NCBI RefSeq assembly: GCF_938030145.1
Contig: NZ_CALHGM010000040.1
Location: 1-64,000, forward strand
Length of the DNA: 64,000 nt
Source of the DNA: an uncultured Campylobacter sp.
Lineage (GTDB): Bacteria > Campylobacterota > Campylobacteria > Campylobacterales > Campylobacteraceae
Reading direction: 5' to 3'
Shown here: positions 1 to 9,279 of the stretch, piece by piece
Layout: the number at the start of each line of letters is the position of its first letter
Numbering within the stretch: position 1 is the first letter of the stretch
The notes under the pieces: generated by a model
What the model was told of the DNA's origin: nothing
Databases searched by the model: none
What the model saw: only the letters and a program-made list of their open reading frames with translations
Translations under genes and position numbers: made by a program

Positions 1-2
1 CT

Positions 3-169
3 TTAAAAAAATATGGCAATCGCGGTATTGACGGTAGAGAAAATTTACCAAAAGAACATGAAGTCGTAACTTTTCTGCACGATTAAATATAAAGGATAAA
101 AAATGGCGCTATAGCAATAAGCAAGGTGAGAATTATAAAGTCACGTTGATAGATGCAAGAAAAGGATAA
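3..169 (+). pseudogene. possible 3' remnant of a gene entering from the left edge, frameshifted
   Basis: An open frame enters from the window edge and ends at TAA 84-86; its last residues read GRENLPKEHEVVTFLHD. The +2 frame continues at once (from about position 86) with protein-like sequence KDKKWRYSNKQGENYKVTL, ending at TAA 167-169. The two pieces would join into one C-terminal tail if one base were missing near 84. The composition (Lys, Tyr, Asp, His rich) resembles the C-terminal tips of polymorphic toxins, but I recognise no family. Too little is visible to assign a function. Confidence 0.3.
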
Positions 170-334
170 ATAGTTTTTTATCCGATCAGAATTCAGCTCG
201 GTAAATTTTAAAATTTAGCGCAGCGAAAGGCTAAAATTTGATAAGAGATCACGACAAAGTGTTTTTAAAAGTGCCGAAATGAAACGCGATATAAAAGCCG
301 AATTGATCTTAAAAGCTATAAATTAGGGGCTAGG

Positions 335-876
335 GTGATAAAAGAGTTCATTAAAAAATGTTTTGAGCTAAAAGGGGTGAGGATTTTATTCTGGATCGCC
401 TTGCTCTTTTTTACAATAGATTGTTTGGGCGTTATATTTGCCAGCATAGACGCGGTTTTTTTGGCGGAGTATAGCGGTTACGATATCGCGCATCCGTTTT
501 CTATCGTTTTAAAAGCTTTTGAACTAACGTGGCACGAAGAAGCGAGCGATAGCGAAAGCGATATTTTTGGCGCTATGGTGTTGTACCTATTTTGCGCGAC
601 GGTAATTTGCCTCCTATCATCTGCTGCTTCATATTTTCAAAGATAAAGACTTTTATTCTACTGGATAAAATATCCGGCGCATCCGCATTTTTTATAAGTT
701 TATTTTATACTTATTCGCTGACCGTAATAATCCTAGCAAAAGCGGGTTTTACTTGGTTGGGTCATCTGTTTGATCGCTCAAATTTTAATTTTAATATAAT
801 GATGATAAGCGCTTTATCATCGCTAATAATAGCGTCTGCAACGGTTTTTATTCTAAAAAGAAGAGATAAAATTTAA
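335..876 (+). pseudogene. small membrane protein, apparently frameshifted near 640
   Basis: The GTG start at 335 follows an AGGGG-type ribosome site. The first frame (to 646) encodes two hydrophobic segments (about residues 17-37 and 79-97). Hydrophobic coding sequence then continues in the next frame to 876, with two more membrane segments. The best junction is around 640-648, where YFQ in one frame is followed by KIKTFILLD in the other. One lost or gained base would explain this, giving an original protein of about 180 residues with four membrane segments. The family is not recognised; it may be a membrane immunity protein given its neighbours. Two separate overlapping genes are possible but less likely, because the second frame has only a TTG start inside the first. 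Confidence 0.5.
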
Positions 877-1734
877 TGCAGATAAGTTTATGGGATCATC
901 TTTTTCGGCTAAATTTTACATAAATTAATACGTAAAATTTTATGAATAGGGCTCGAGAAATGGAAATTTAAAAGGGCAAATTTTGAAATGATCTTGAAAT
1001 TTGTCTCTGCTTCAGATTTGAAATTTCAAGTTGCACAGTTTGGAATTTTGATCATTGACTTCAAATTTTAAAATTTTAATCCCGCCTACTTTCTTAAATT
1101 TTATAATCTAAAATCCTCGTGTTTCAAACCATGCAGCTTGAAGTCGCTGCTTCTTAAATTTAAAATTCTAAGCTCTGGGATACGGAACCCTACTCGATAA
1201 ATTTTAAAATCTAAGCCGGAATTTAATTTGGTAAAAATTTTATCAGGTAGAATTCGGCTCGGTAAATTCTATTAAATGCTCCTATAGGAGAGAAAAATAT
1301 GAAATCTCAAATACAGCATTTCAATTTCCAACGGGATGGAATTCTACAGCACGAATTTTGCCATTTTTCTAGGTAAAAAGTGTTAGGAGTATATATTTTT
1401 ATGCCTTAAAATGGACTAAATTTAAAAAAGCGCCGATTGCTCAATGCCCAAGATTTCGGCATTTCAAAATCTTAAAAGCAACTTTATCGCTATCTATATG
1501 TATCGTGAGTGCAAATGTTAAAATCTAAATATAAAGATATTCAAAAATCGAAGTGTGAATAATAAAAAGCTGAAATTTTAAAAGCATATGCGTTTTTAAA
1601 GCCAATTCGTTCGCCGTTCCGTGCTTCAGATCAAATTTATTTTAAAAGCACATGCATCTTAAGAGGGCACAATCTATAGGCGCAAGTGATTCTAGTCAAA
1701 ATTTCAAAAGCACGAATGAGCTTAAACCCCCAAC
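877..1734. other. gene-free gap downstream of cas1, no CRISPR array
   Basis: No convincing coding frame on either strand. The stretch is rich in degenerate AAATTTTAAAATT-type words. It is where a CRISPR array would be expected (downstream of the adaptation genes), but no 25-40 base unit recurs at regular spacing. Confidence 0.6.
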
Positions 1735-2733
1735 CTACCGCCATACCAACCCCTCGTAAGGCACGCCTTCACAGACGTATTTTTTAATCTGATTTGCCTC
1801 GCGACGGATAATTTGACGCCAGGTTAAGCTCTGTCCCGCTACGTTCGCGCAAGATGATAGTTTCTCAATTATTTTTAGCTCGATTTTTTGCACCGCTTCT
1901 TTACCGAATCGAATACGCCCCGCATCCGTTTCAAAATCTTTTGCCGTAATCTCGCGCTTGTTTAACATTCCAAAAATTAATCTATCTCCTAAGATCGGCT
2001 TAAAAATCTCTGCAAGATCAAGACGCAGGCTTAACGCGCGGTAGTTTGGCTCGTGCAAAAAGCTGATGCGCGGATCAAGCTCGGTTTTGTAAATTTCGCT
2101 GAGGCAGACGTTATAAATGCGCGTATTTACATAGCTAATGAGGGCATTAATTTTATCTGCCGGCGGGCGTTTGGAACGCGTCGTAAATTTAAAACTGCAC
2201 TGATCCTCGATGATTTCGTTCCAAGCCGCGAAATACTGCTTGGCAAAGCCGCCTTCCACCGCCATTACCGCTGCTATGTCGCAGGTGCGCGCTAGGGCAT
2301 CCAGATGCGGCGCAGTATCGAGCGAGACGCCGTAAGCCTTGCAATTAATGGCTGCATTTAAGATGCGAGCGCGAGTAATCTCTCGAGCGATAAAAAGGCG
2401 CTTAGAAAGATCGTCAAAAGCCCGCAGCTGCGCCAAAAGCACAAAGCCGCTTTTATTTACAGAATTTGAAGTGTTCGGGAAAAAACTGCCGCGAAAGCTC
2501 TGATAGGCGCTAAAAATATGCAGCAAAATGTTATTATCAGCCAAAAACGCCATAGTATAAGTGTCAAGCTCTACCCGAGCCAAAATATAAATTTCATCAA
2601 TTGCGTTAATCGGCAAAATTTTACTAGTTAAAATTCCGCCCTCGTCATTAAATTTATCGAAGTATAGATTATTATCTTTGCGGCGCAATCGACCTGGGCT
2701 TAAAATAAAATGCGTGCGATCCGATTTTTGCAT
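1735..2733 (-). CDS. cas1: CRISPR-associated endonuclease Cas1
   Basis: Cas1 is the integrase subunit of the Cas1-Cas2 complex that inserts new spacers. The 332-residue length is normal for type I-B. The C-terminal helical domain carries the metal-binding pattern of the family: a Glu in VEGGFAKQYF (about residue 160), the His of SFLHEPNYR (about 230) and the acidic LDLAEIFKPILGD segment that follows, so the enzyme looks catalytically intact. It is the last gene of the cas operon, 16 bases after cas2. The usual I-B order is cas4-cas1-cas2; here cas2 comes first. Its GC content is much higher than that of cas3-cas8b upstream. Confidence 0.93.
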   Translation of the reverse strand: MQKSDRTHFILSPGRLRRKDNNLYFDKFNDEGGILTSKILPINAIDEIYILARVELDTYTMAFLADNNILLHIFSAYQSFRGSFFPNTSNSVNKSGFVLLAQLRAFDDLSKRLFIAREITRARILNAAINCKAYGVSLDTAPHLDALARTCDIAAVMAVEGGFAKQYFAAWNEIIEDQCSFKFTTRSKRPPADKINALISYVNTRIYNVCLSEIYKTELDPRISFLHEPNYRALSLRLDLAEIFKPILGDRLIFGMLNKREITAKDFETDAGRIRFGKEAVQKIELKIIEKLSSCANVAGQSLTWRQIIRREANQIKKYVCEGVPYEGLVWR

Positions 2734-2749
2734 ACTTTATCCTTAAATT

Positions 2750-3028
2750 TTAGCTGAATATTGCCTCGTTTTTATCGCACCCGATGACGAGACGCTGTGA
2801 ATATTTAAGCGAATTAAAAGTATAAATTACTACCGAATCAAGCTTGCTGGCGCATTCTTTTTGCAAAATTGCTATTAATTTTTTAAGATCGCTCGCTCTG
2901 ATTTCGCCTTCGAAAACGCTAAATTGCACGCGAGGCAGAAACTTCTCGACCGCCTTTCGGATGCGCGCAGCGTTATTTTTCTCCTTTTCGTCGCTGCTTG
3001 AAATATCGTAAAATAAAATAGCGTACAT
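2750..3028 (-). CDS. cas2: CRISPR-associated protein Cas2
   Basis: Small ferredoxin-fold protein that holds two Cas1 dimers together during spacer integration. The N-terminus MYAILFYDIS has the conserved first strand ending in Asp, followed by an Arg-rich helix and the VQFSVFEGE strand typical of Cas2. I chose the ATG at 3028 because GGAG lies about six bases upstream; an ATG six codons earlier lacks that spacing. It sits between cas4 (8 bases upstream) and cas1, a reversed cas2-cas1 order. Confidence 0.9.
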   Translation of the reverse strand: MYAILFYDISSSDEKEKNNAARIRKAVEKFLPRVQFSVFEGEIRASDLKKLIAILQKECASKLDSVVIYTFNSLKYSQRLVIGCDKNEAIFS

Positions 3029-3036
3029 TCTATCTC

Positions 3037-3534
3037 CTAAATGCAATAATCACGATAAGCGCAACTCTCGCAAATCTTTTGCGGGCTAAATTTAGGCGGC
3101 TTTGGCTCGTTTACAAGGGCGGCGATGCTGTTTAGAATTGTTTCGATTTTAGTGAAATTTTCGGCGCTGTCCTCAATGGCTATGACGGTTTTGCCGCTAA
3201 TTAATTTGCCTTTCACCTCTTTTAAATTTAAGCCTGTTTTTAAAAGATAGATATAAAAAAGTAGCTGCATCTTGCCTGCTTCTGGATTTTTTAGGCTCTT
3301 TTTATATTCGGTGATGAGATAATGTCCGCGCTGCTTGGAAAGCTTGTCGAATTTCAAATTTGAAAATGCAAAGTCCTGCAAATCGTTCTCTTTGATATCC
3401 GCTAGTGCCTTGCCCATCAGCACGTTTTCATCCTCCTGATTGGCGTGAATATTGTGTGCGTAAAGCCACGCCTCGCGCTTGCAGGTGATGTAATAATTCA
3501 CAAGCGTGCCGGTAATTTGGTCCTTGCAAAACAT
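3037..3534 (-). CDS. cas4: CRISPR-associated exonuclease Cas4
   Basis: RecB-family nuclease with an iron-sulfur cluster that trims prespacers and selects PAM-bearing ends for Cas1-Cas2. It is short (165 residues), as usual for I-B Cas4. The N-terminal Cys lies in TCKREAWLY, and the C-terminal three in ICESCAYRDYCI, completing the four-Cys cluster. The catalytic pattern is visible in ITEYKKS and in the QLLFYIYLL (QxxxY-type) motif. Its start touches the cas3 stop at 3534, so translation is probably coupled. Its GC content is like cas1, unlike cas3. Confidence 0.9.
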   Translation of the reverse strand: MFCKDQITGTLVNYYITCKREAWLYAHNIHANQEDENVLMGKALADIKENDLQDFAFSNLKFDKLSKQRGHYLITEYKKSLKNPEAGKMQLLFYIYLLKTGLNLKEVKGKLISGKTVIAIEDSAENFTKIETILNSIAALVNEPKPPKFSPQKICESCAYRDYCI

Positions 3535-5729
3535 TAGTCGAAAAACTCATTCTTGAGATTTAAGGCGGCATCCTTTTTAATCCCGAAATTATTATTGTAT
3601 GAAGTATCGCCAAATGGTAAATAATAGACATCTTTTAGCCCATCAATACGCTTTATATTTAAACGCTTTGCATCAAATTCTGTGATATTTACACCAAATC
3701 TATTAATTTTCTTAATAGTATTCGTAAATATATCTTTCTTATTAAATTTGTCCATATCAAGCCTATTGATTTCAAAAATTTCATTTTGAAATTCTTTAAT
3801 ATAATCTTCTTTTGGCTCAATTATTACTAAAATTTTAAGCCTATCATCCATCGCCTCGCTAATCTTTTCGTTTATATCGTAAAATCCGAGCTCTCGCATC
3901 TGTTCCGCCAAAAGTAAGCTCTCTAGGCTTTGCTTTATGGCGCTGAAATACCTAGTGGAAATATCTAAAATTTCGCTTTCGATGATATCTCTTTGCTTTA
4001 GAATTTTTACCAAAATAGTATCGCTAATACGTTTTAAATCACCGTAAATGAGATCGGAATAGTCGCAAATATCGTTAAATACGTATAATTCTCCCAGAGC
4101 TGTGAAATTTCTATTTATACGACCGGCAGTTTGGATAATCGAGCTAATGGGTGCTATCTCTCTAAATCCGACATCAAAATCCAAATCCACGCCAGCTTCG
4201 ATAGACTGCGTAGAAATTAGCAAGATCGGATCACCGTGCCCACTTTTATTTTTAGTAACTGCATCTTTTATATTTTCGATATTTTTTCGTTTGTGATCGT
4301 CGCACATATATCCGTTTAGGCAAAAAACTTTAAATTCATCGTAAAATTCCAAAAATAGCTCTTGCGCTTTTTTAATGGTATTTACGACGACTAGTGTATT
4401 TTTGCTTTTTGCCGATTGTTTAATCTTATCTTTTAAAGCACTCTCATTACCATCAAACCACTTTAAAACGTATCTATTTTGATCTTTGAAATAATCCAAA
4501 TTTGAAATTTCTTTAAATTTAGTCGCATCAACAATAGGCATCGTAGCGGACATAAAGATAAAAATGCAGCCAAATTTCTCCGCTATCATCTCGCAAAGTT
4601 TCATAAAATCCGCCCTAAACTTATACGGTACCGCCTGCGCTTCATCGATTATTATTACACTATTTTTTAATCGGTTAAATTTTACGCTATCTTTATTTTT
4701 GTTTCCAAAGAGTGCAAATATAAATTGATATAGCGTAGTTACGTTGATATCTCCGCTAAAGGAATCCATCAAAAATTTAACTTTAGAATAGCGATCTTGC
4801 GGAGTGCTTTCATCTATCGTAGTTTTGTGATGAATTTTATGAATTAATATATTTTTATCGTCTTTGAAAATCTCTTTTATCTCATCATAAACTTGATCTA
4901 TGATAGCCGTAAACGGCAGCACATAAATAATACGTTCTTTATTAAATTTGGCGGCAAAATTTAGCGCAGTCAAAGTCTTGCCGTAGCCCGTAGGCGCAGT
5001 TAAAGTAAAAAGATTATGATTTACATCGAAATTATTTAAAACGAATTTTCTAAACTCGCTTCTTTTTTCATTTGGCTTACGATTTTCCAGGACTTTGATA
5101 TATTTTTCGATCGTATTAGGATTCGCCGGTTTAGAAGCAGGAATTCTTTGATTAAAAATAGCTTCATATTTGTCGCTATAAATAAGTGACGAAAATATGT
5201 CTTTGAAATTTAAAAAGTCATCGTAATCAAACTTCTTTTTCGTAAATTTGGAGTATTCTCTTAAATGTTTAGCTTTAATTAAAAGCTCATTTTTATCGCT
5301 TTTAATATCTTTGTAAATTTCTAAACCTAAAGCCTTATCTAAGACTTCGTCCCAAAAGTCTAGCTCTTTCGAGCTCTCAAAATATTTGCCGAAATTTTTA
5401 TTTTGCGTTGTAAGCTCACAAAAATTTTCTACATTTCCATGGTGTGATACGATGGATAAAAATCCAAAAGCCGTATCTAGCTCATTAAATTCTGAATTTA
5501 GTAAAAATATGTAAGAGGATAATAAAGCATGATTTTTATCTGCAATTTTTTCGGTAGGATTTTTGATATAAATTTGAAAATTAGTTTTTAGCTTAGCTAT
5601 ATCGTGATAAATTTTAATGCATTGTAAAAGCCTACTATCCGATTCGGCAAGTATATTTATTATATGCTTTCTTAGCGGCTTATTAGGATGCGATAGCGGC
5701 TCACTTTGCAAAGTAGACCTTGTAGTCAT
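3534..5729 (-). CDS. cas3: CRISPR-associated helicase-nuclease Cas3
   Basis: Cas3 is recruited to target DNA by Cascade, unwinds it and degrades it. The N-terminal HD nuclease domain shows YHDIAK (H42, D43), NHALLS (about 66) and SHHGN (95-99). The superfamily 2 helicase domain follows, with Walker A APTGYGKT (245-252), DEAQ (362-365), the SAT motif in FMSATMP, and motif VI in QTAGRINR. All key residues are present in 731 residues, so it appears functional. The assigned ATG overlaps the cas5 end by 29 bases. The gene is very AT-rich (25% GC in the sample 5221-5280). Confidence 0.93.
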   Translation of the reverse strand: MTTRSTLQSEPLSHPNKPLRKHIINILAESDSRLLQCIKIYHDIAKLKTNFQIYIKNPTEKIADKNHALLSSYIFLLNSEFNELDTAFGFLSIVSHHGNVENFCELTTQNKNFGKYFESSKELDFWDEVLDKALGLEIYKDIKSDKNELLIKAKHLREYSKFTKKKFDYDDFLNFKDIFSSLIYSDKYEAIFNQRIPASKPANPNTIEKYIKVLENRKPNEKRSEFRKFVLNNFDVNHNLFTLTAPTGYGKTLTALNFAAKFNKERIIYVLPFTAIIDQVYDEIKEIFKDDKNILIHKIHHKTTIDESTPQDRYSKVKFLMDSFSGDINVTTLYQFIFALFGNKNKDSVKFNRLKNSVIIIDEAQAVPYKFRADFMKLCEMIAEKFGCIFIFMSATMPIVDATKFKEISNLDYFKDQNRYVLKWFDGNESALKDKIKQSAKSKNTLVVVNTIKKAQELFLEFYDEFKVFCLNGYMCDDHKRKNIENIKDAVTKNKSGHGDPILLISTQSIEAGVDLDFDVGFREIAPISSIIQTAGRINRNFTALGELYVFNDICDYSDLIYGDLKRISDTILVKILKQRDIIESEILDISTRYFSAIKQSLESLLLAEQMRELGFYDINEKISEAMDDRLKILVIIEPKEDYIKEFQNEIFEINRLDMDKFNKKDIFTNTIKKINRFGVNITEFDAKRLNIKRIDGLKDVYYLPFGDTSYNNNFGIKKDAALNLKNEFFD

Positions 5730-6414
5730 TTATTTGATAAATATTTCCTCTATTCTTTGCTTTGATTTGACTATTGCCGCTTAGCTTGATAACGAAATCT
5801 TTAAAATCCTTAAAAATTCGACCCTCTTCGCATCCGCAAGCCATTCTAGCCGTAGTAAGTCTGATATCAAAGCTTTGTGCATCAAATATAAAATCGTCCA
5901 TCAAAACGAACGTATCTATAAAACTTTCCTTTTCATGCACCAATTCACAATTTTTTATCTCGATATATTTAAAATCCGCTATACAAAAATTTATACCTAA
6001 ATATGGCGTAAAGACACATCTATGAGCTTTTAAGCTGTCGATTATATTTTCTTTATAAGAAGCTTTTAAAGCACTTAAATCAACGAATATGACATATCTA
6101 GGATCTTTTATTAGCTCTTTATAAAACTGCTTTTTCTCGCTAGAATCTTGATAGCCTTGTTCGATATGCATATTTGACGATAGAGCAAATTTTATACCGT
6201 TAAAAATCATAGTTTTTTTGCGAAATTGCGAACTTAAAATAACGCTATAACCTATATCGTTAAGTTTAAAATAATTCATTTCACCTATAATCGATCCCAA
6301 AAGCCCCATGACGGCAGTCTTTGGCGGCACGGGATATGTAAGAGACGAGTATATAGTAGCCGGATGAGAAAAATGCGCGTAATCTCCCGATAGCTCAAAA
6401 GCTATTATATCCAT
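5701..6414 (-). CDS. cas5: Cascade subunit Cas5 (type I-B)
   Basis: Cas5 caps the 5' handle of the crRNA in Cascade. The N-terminus MDIIAFELSGDYAHFSHP, followed by the proline-rich TYPVPPKTAVMGLLGSIIG, is the RAMP-fold signature of Cas5b/Cas5h proteins. Length 237 residues is normal. It starts immediately after the cas7 stop (no gap) and its end overlaps cas3. AT-rich like its neighbours. Confidence 0.9.
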   Translation of the reverse strand: MDIIAFELSGDYAHFSHPATIYSSLTYPVPPKTAVMGLLGSIIGEMNYFKLNDIGYSVILSSQFRKKTMIFNGIKFALSSNMHIEQGYQDSSEKKQFYKELIKDPRYVIFVDLSALKASYKENIIDSLKAHRCVFTPYLGINFCIADFKYIEIKNCELVHEKESFIDTFVLMDDFIFDAQSFDIRLTTARMACGCEEGRIFKDFKDFVIKLSGNSQIKAKNRGNIYQINDYKVYFAK

Positions 6415-7332
6415 TTAAAATCCTATTTTTATCCAACTACTATCAAATTGTGATCTATTATTTTGCTCGAAGTCAAAATCGATCATATACTCTATTTTTT
6501 CGATCTCTTGCGCGTATCTGGTAAGTTTAGCTTTTAATCTAGAAAAATCAATCGTAAAATCATTTATACTTCTTATCTCTACGTCTTCTTTGCTACTATT
6601 TATACTTATACAGTTATTTAAATCTCCAGCGAAAGTATCATTTTTATATGTAATTACTAGCATAAATCTAGGCATCTGACCCATTTTCGTGCGAGTAATT
6701 AAATTTTTAGTCCCGCCCCAAAGCGCTCTTAAAATCACTTTCACATCATCTTCACTTAAATTTGTAATCTTTGCACTATGATTATCTACTATTCCGTAAG
6801 TTGCAAACATTGCATAATTTAAAAAATCTTCTTCTCTAAACGTTTTATTTGCCTTATCGCTACCGCTTGCAAACGCGCCGGTGCCTTTTATATGCTCTAC
6901 CGCAACTCTATGAAGCGATCTGCTCATTCTAAACTGAATGGGTCCAACAAATTGAATTCCTGCTGTTTTTATGCCTTCTTTTTTCATCTCATCTTTATCC
7001 GATATCGGCAAAACCCCACCAAATGCGCGAATATCGATAAATTTAGATAAAATTTCTTTTTCAATCTCGATTTTTTCTTGCTTTACATTAATCACTTCAC
7101 GTATCGCGCTTTTGCAATCTAAGATATTTTCATCTCTTTTATACTCTTTAATGAAAATCGTACTTTCGTCTTTTTTCATAATTTCATCTCTAATTGTTCG
7201 CTTTATACGTACATCAGTAACTTCTGCTATACCCGTCTCATCGTCTATCCTAGGAGCGTTATCTCTTAGCATATCGCCGTTTGGATTAAAATTTTCGCCG
7301 TCCCAAAGAAATAGAATTTCCTTCTTTTTCAT
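6415..7332 (-). CDS. cas7: Cascade backbone subunit Cas7 (Csh2 family)
   Basis: Cas7 polymerises along the crRNA spacer to form the Cascade backbone. The N-terminus has the family hallmark NPNGD within GENFNPNGDM, then DVRIKRTIRDEI. The central GGVLPIS and GIQFVGPIQFRMSRSLHRV segments are also characteristic of Csh2. Length 305 residues is typical. It starts at the cas8b stop codon and is followed without a gap by cas5, so the complex subunits are translationally coupled. AT-rich (23% GC in the sample 6601-6660). Confidence 0.92.
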   Translation of the reverse strand: MKKKEILFLWDGENFNPNGDMLRDNAPRIDDETGIAEVTDVRIKRTIRDEIMKKDESTIFIKEYKRDENILDCKSAIREVINVKQEKIEIEKEILSKFIDIRAFGGVLPISDKDEMKKEGIKTAGIQFVGPIQFRMSRSLHRVAVEHIKGTGAFASGSDKANKTFREEDFLNYAMFATYGIVDNHSAKITNLSEDDVKVILRALWGGTKNLITRTKMGQMPRFMLVITYKNDTFAGDLNNCISINSSKEDVEIRSINDFTIDFSRLKAKLTRYAQEIEKIEYMIDFDFEQNNRSQFDSSWIKIGF

Positions 7333-9125
7333 TACTCGTCTCCTTGAGTGTTATCTTTAATATATTTCGTAAAATCACTTCCGCCCATAGCAAAAGCTAG
7401 CGTTACATAAGCGCTCTTAACCCGCTTTTGAGATAAAAACGCACTTGGTAAAATTCCAATCAAAATATCGCGCATGATTTCTATATTAGCACTTCTTTTT
7501 CCTCGCGATACATTGGAGAGTTTTTTGTTAGTTTCATCGCACTTGGTCCAAATCCGTTCTAAAAGCTCTTTCGTAATTAGTCCGGCATTATTCAGCCATT
7601 TTTCAAATGAACTATTTTTGCTAATAGCAAATTGGCGATTTATCAACCCTGCTGACATCATTCCTAGCAAATATGCGCTCTGCAATACTTCATTATCTTT
7701 TAGAAATTCGCTATTTTTCAAAATAGAGCTTATTAGCTCTTTTTTATCGCTTAAGCTTTGCAAATTAACCTCCCTTGCAAATGATATTTTTCCATTTAAA
7801 GCACCTATTTCATTAAAGAAATTTTGATATTTTTCGATACTTTTTATACTTCTATTTTGATATGTCTTAACGCAATTAAAATAAAATCCCCACTCTATTT
7901 TTGACGCATAACTAGAGTTAATATTGCCTTTATAAATCAAAGCAGCATATTTTTCCATCATATCGTCCAAATTCATCCTATTTTGTGATAATAAAAAATT
8001 CATAATGTCGATGTTTTTAAGAAATAAATTTTGCATGTAAATAGTATCATCTTGTTGATCTTTACTATCTTTTCGCCTAATCGCCCTAATATTATATCTA
8101 CCCATTAAATCGGAAATTTTAGAAATATAAGACGGCAATACATCATCTATTTGCAATAATACATTAACCGCAGCATTACTTTTTTTATAAAATAGAATTG
8201 TATTTAGCACGGGCATATTTGCTTGCGCTTTAGCTACGGATTCCAACTCGTAATTAATACTTTCTTCGATATTTTGTATGCCTTGTAGATCTTTTTTCTT
8301 TTCGCTCGGATCTTTTAAAATTTCCACTATTTTTTCTAATAAATTTGTATCATTTACCATTAACGTTGGTAAGACCGCCATTTTATCCCCGTAAAAATTA
8401 AAAGATAATTCCTTATCAATTGCCATAAAACCGTTTTTAACCAAATTTACATTAGCGCCATTTAGAGGTAGTAATCTAACTTTAATGTCTTGTAAAGCAG
8501 TCGGTAACTCATTTACGGAACAAAACGCCAAATTCGCATCTCCGCCGATACCAATACTATTTGTAAGCATATCATAACCATAAATTTTGGTAGTTTTACC
8601 ATTATTGCTATCGCCTAAATGACACGTAAAAATATTTTTGAAATACGCTGAAATCGGTCTATCCTCCCAAGATAATGCAAAAAAAGTAGCTACTTTCATG
8701 CCCTTTTTCTTAGGCTCTTCTTGTAGAGTTGTAATTTCACTTAAAATATCATCAAAAAAGCTCTCGTTTAAGCTAGATAAATCCGTTAATATTTTATCAT
8801 TTTTGATATCGTCAGGATTGAAGCAAGAGAGCATATTTTTTACGGCTTTTAAAATTCCTTTTATAAATTTAGGAGTATCGTCTTTTACGGCTTTGCTAAT
8901 GAATTGGACATTGGGGAACAAATTACCAGAATTCGCGCCTATGCCAAATCTACAAACTATTAAATCGTCTCTTGAAATATTGTTATTTACCGATATTTCT
9001 TTACTTTTAATATCACAAAGATAAATTTTAATAGCATCGTATTCGTAGCTCTTGTTGTTAATTTTAGTTTTTTGTTTGTCGTAAATTTCGCCGATACTAG
9101 AAAAAATTTTAACTATATCGCCCAA
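7332..9125 (-). CDS. cas8b: Cascade large subunit Cas8b (Csh1-like)
   Basis: Large subunit of type I-B Cascade, which recognises the PAM. Assigned from position (first gene of the cas8-cas7-cas5-cas3 block), length (597 residues) and Csh1-like features such as the TFFALSWEDRPIS and LLGMMSAGLINRQF segments. Large subunits diverge quickly, so the family call is firmer than the subtype. The start is TTG, with AAAGGA seven bases upstream. A near-consensus promoter lies just upstream, making this the first gene of its own transcript. AT-rich (28% GC in the sample 8161-8220). Confidence 0.83.
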   Translation of the reverse strand: MGDIVKIFSSIGEIYDKQKTKINNKSYEYDAIKIYLCDIKSKEISVNNNISRDDLIVCRFGIGANSGNLFPNVQFISKAVKDDTPKFIKGILKAVKNMLSCFNPDDIKNDKILTDLSSLNESFFDDILSEITTLQEEPKKKGMKVATFFALSWEDRPISAYFKNIFTCHLGDSNNGKTTKIYGYDMLTNSIGIGGDANLAFCSVNELPTALQDIKVRLLPLNGANVNLVKNGFMAIDKELSFNFYGDKMAVLPTLMVNDTNLLEKIVEILKDPSEKKKDLQGIQNIEESINYELESVAKAQANMPVLNTILFYKKSNAAVNVLLQIDDVLPSYISKISDLMGRYNIRAIRRKDSKDQQDDTIYMQNLFLKNIDIMNFLLSQNRMNLDDMMEKYAALIYKGNINSSYASKIEWGFYFNCVKTYQNRSIKSIEKYQNFFNEIGALNGKISFAREVNLQSLSDKKELISSILKNSEFLKDNEVLQSAYLLGMMSAGLINRQFAISKNSSFEKWLNNAGLITKELLERIWTKCDETNKKLSNVSRGKRSANIEIMRDILIGILPSAFLSQKRVKSAYVTLAFAMGGSDFTKYIKDNTQGDE

Positions 9126-9152
9126 AATTTATCCTTTCTAAAATTTAGCGCA

Positions 9153-9182
9153 ATTATATCTAAATTAAAATCAATATGTCAA
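9153..9182 (-). promoter_or_regulatory. sigma-70 promoter of the cas8b-cas1 operon
   Basis: Read on the minus strand: TTGACA (9177-9182), an 18-base AT-rich spacer, then TATAAT (9153-9158). Both hexamers match the consensus exactly. The expected start of transcription is about 9146, leaving a leader of roughly 20 bases before the cas8b start at 9125. Campylobacter promoters usually lack a clear -35 box, so a perfect one stands out. Confidence 0.75.
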
Positions 9183-9279
9183 TAGTTACTATAATTTAAT
9201 ATAAAGAAAGTTTGATTTTTTAAAAATTTTATTATAGAATTGCCATAAAGCAAGCAAATATTCTTTTAGAATTTGAAAT

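Noticed and set aside
877..1734. Repeated AAATTTTAAAATT words downstream of cas1 as a CRISPR array
   Set aside because: The words are short, irregularly spaced and common in most gaps of the window; no 25-40 base unit recurs with unique spacers between.
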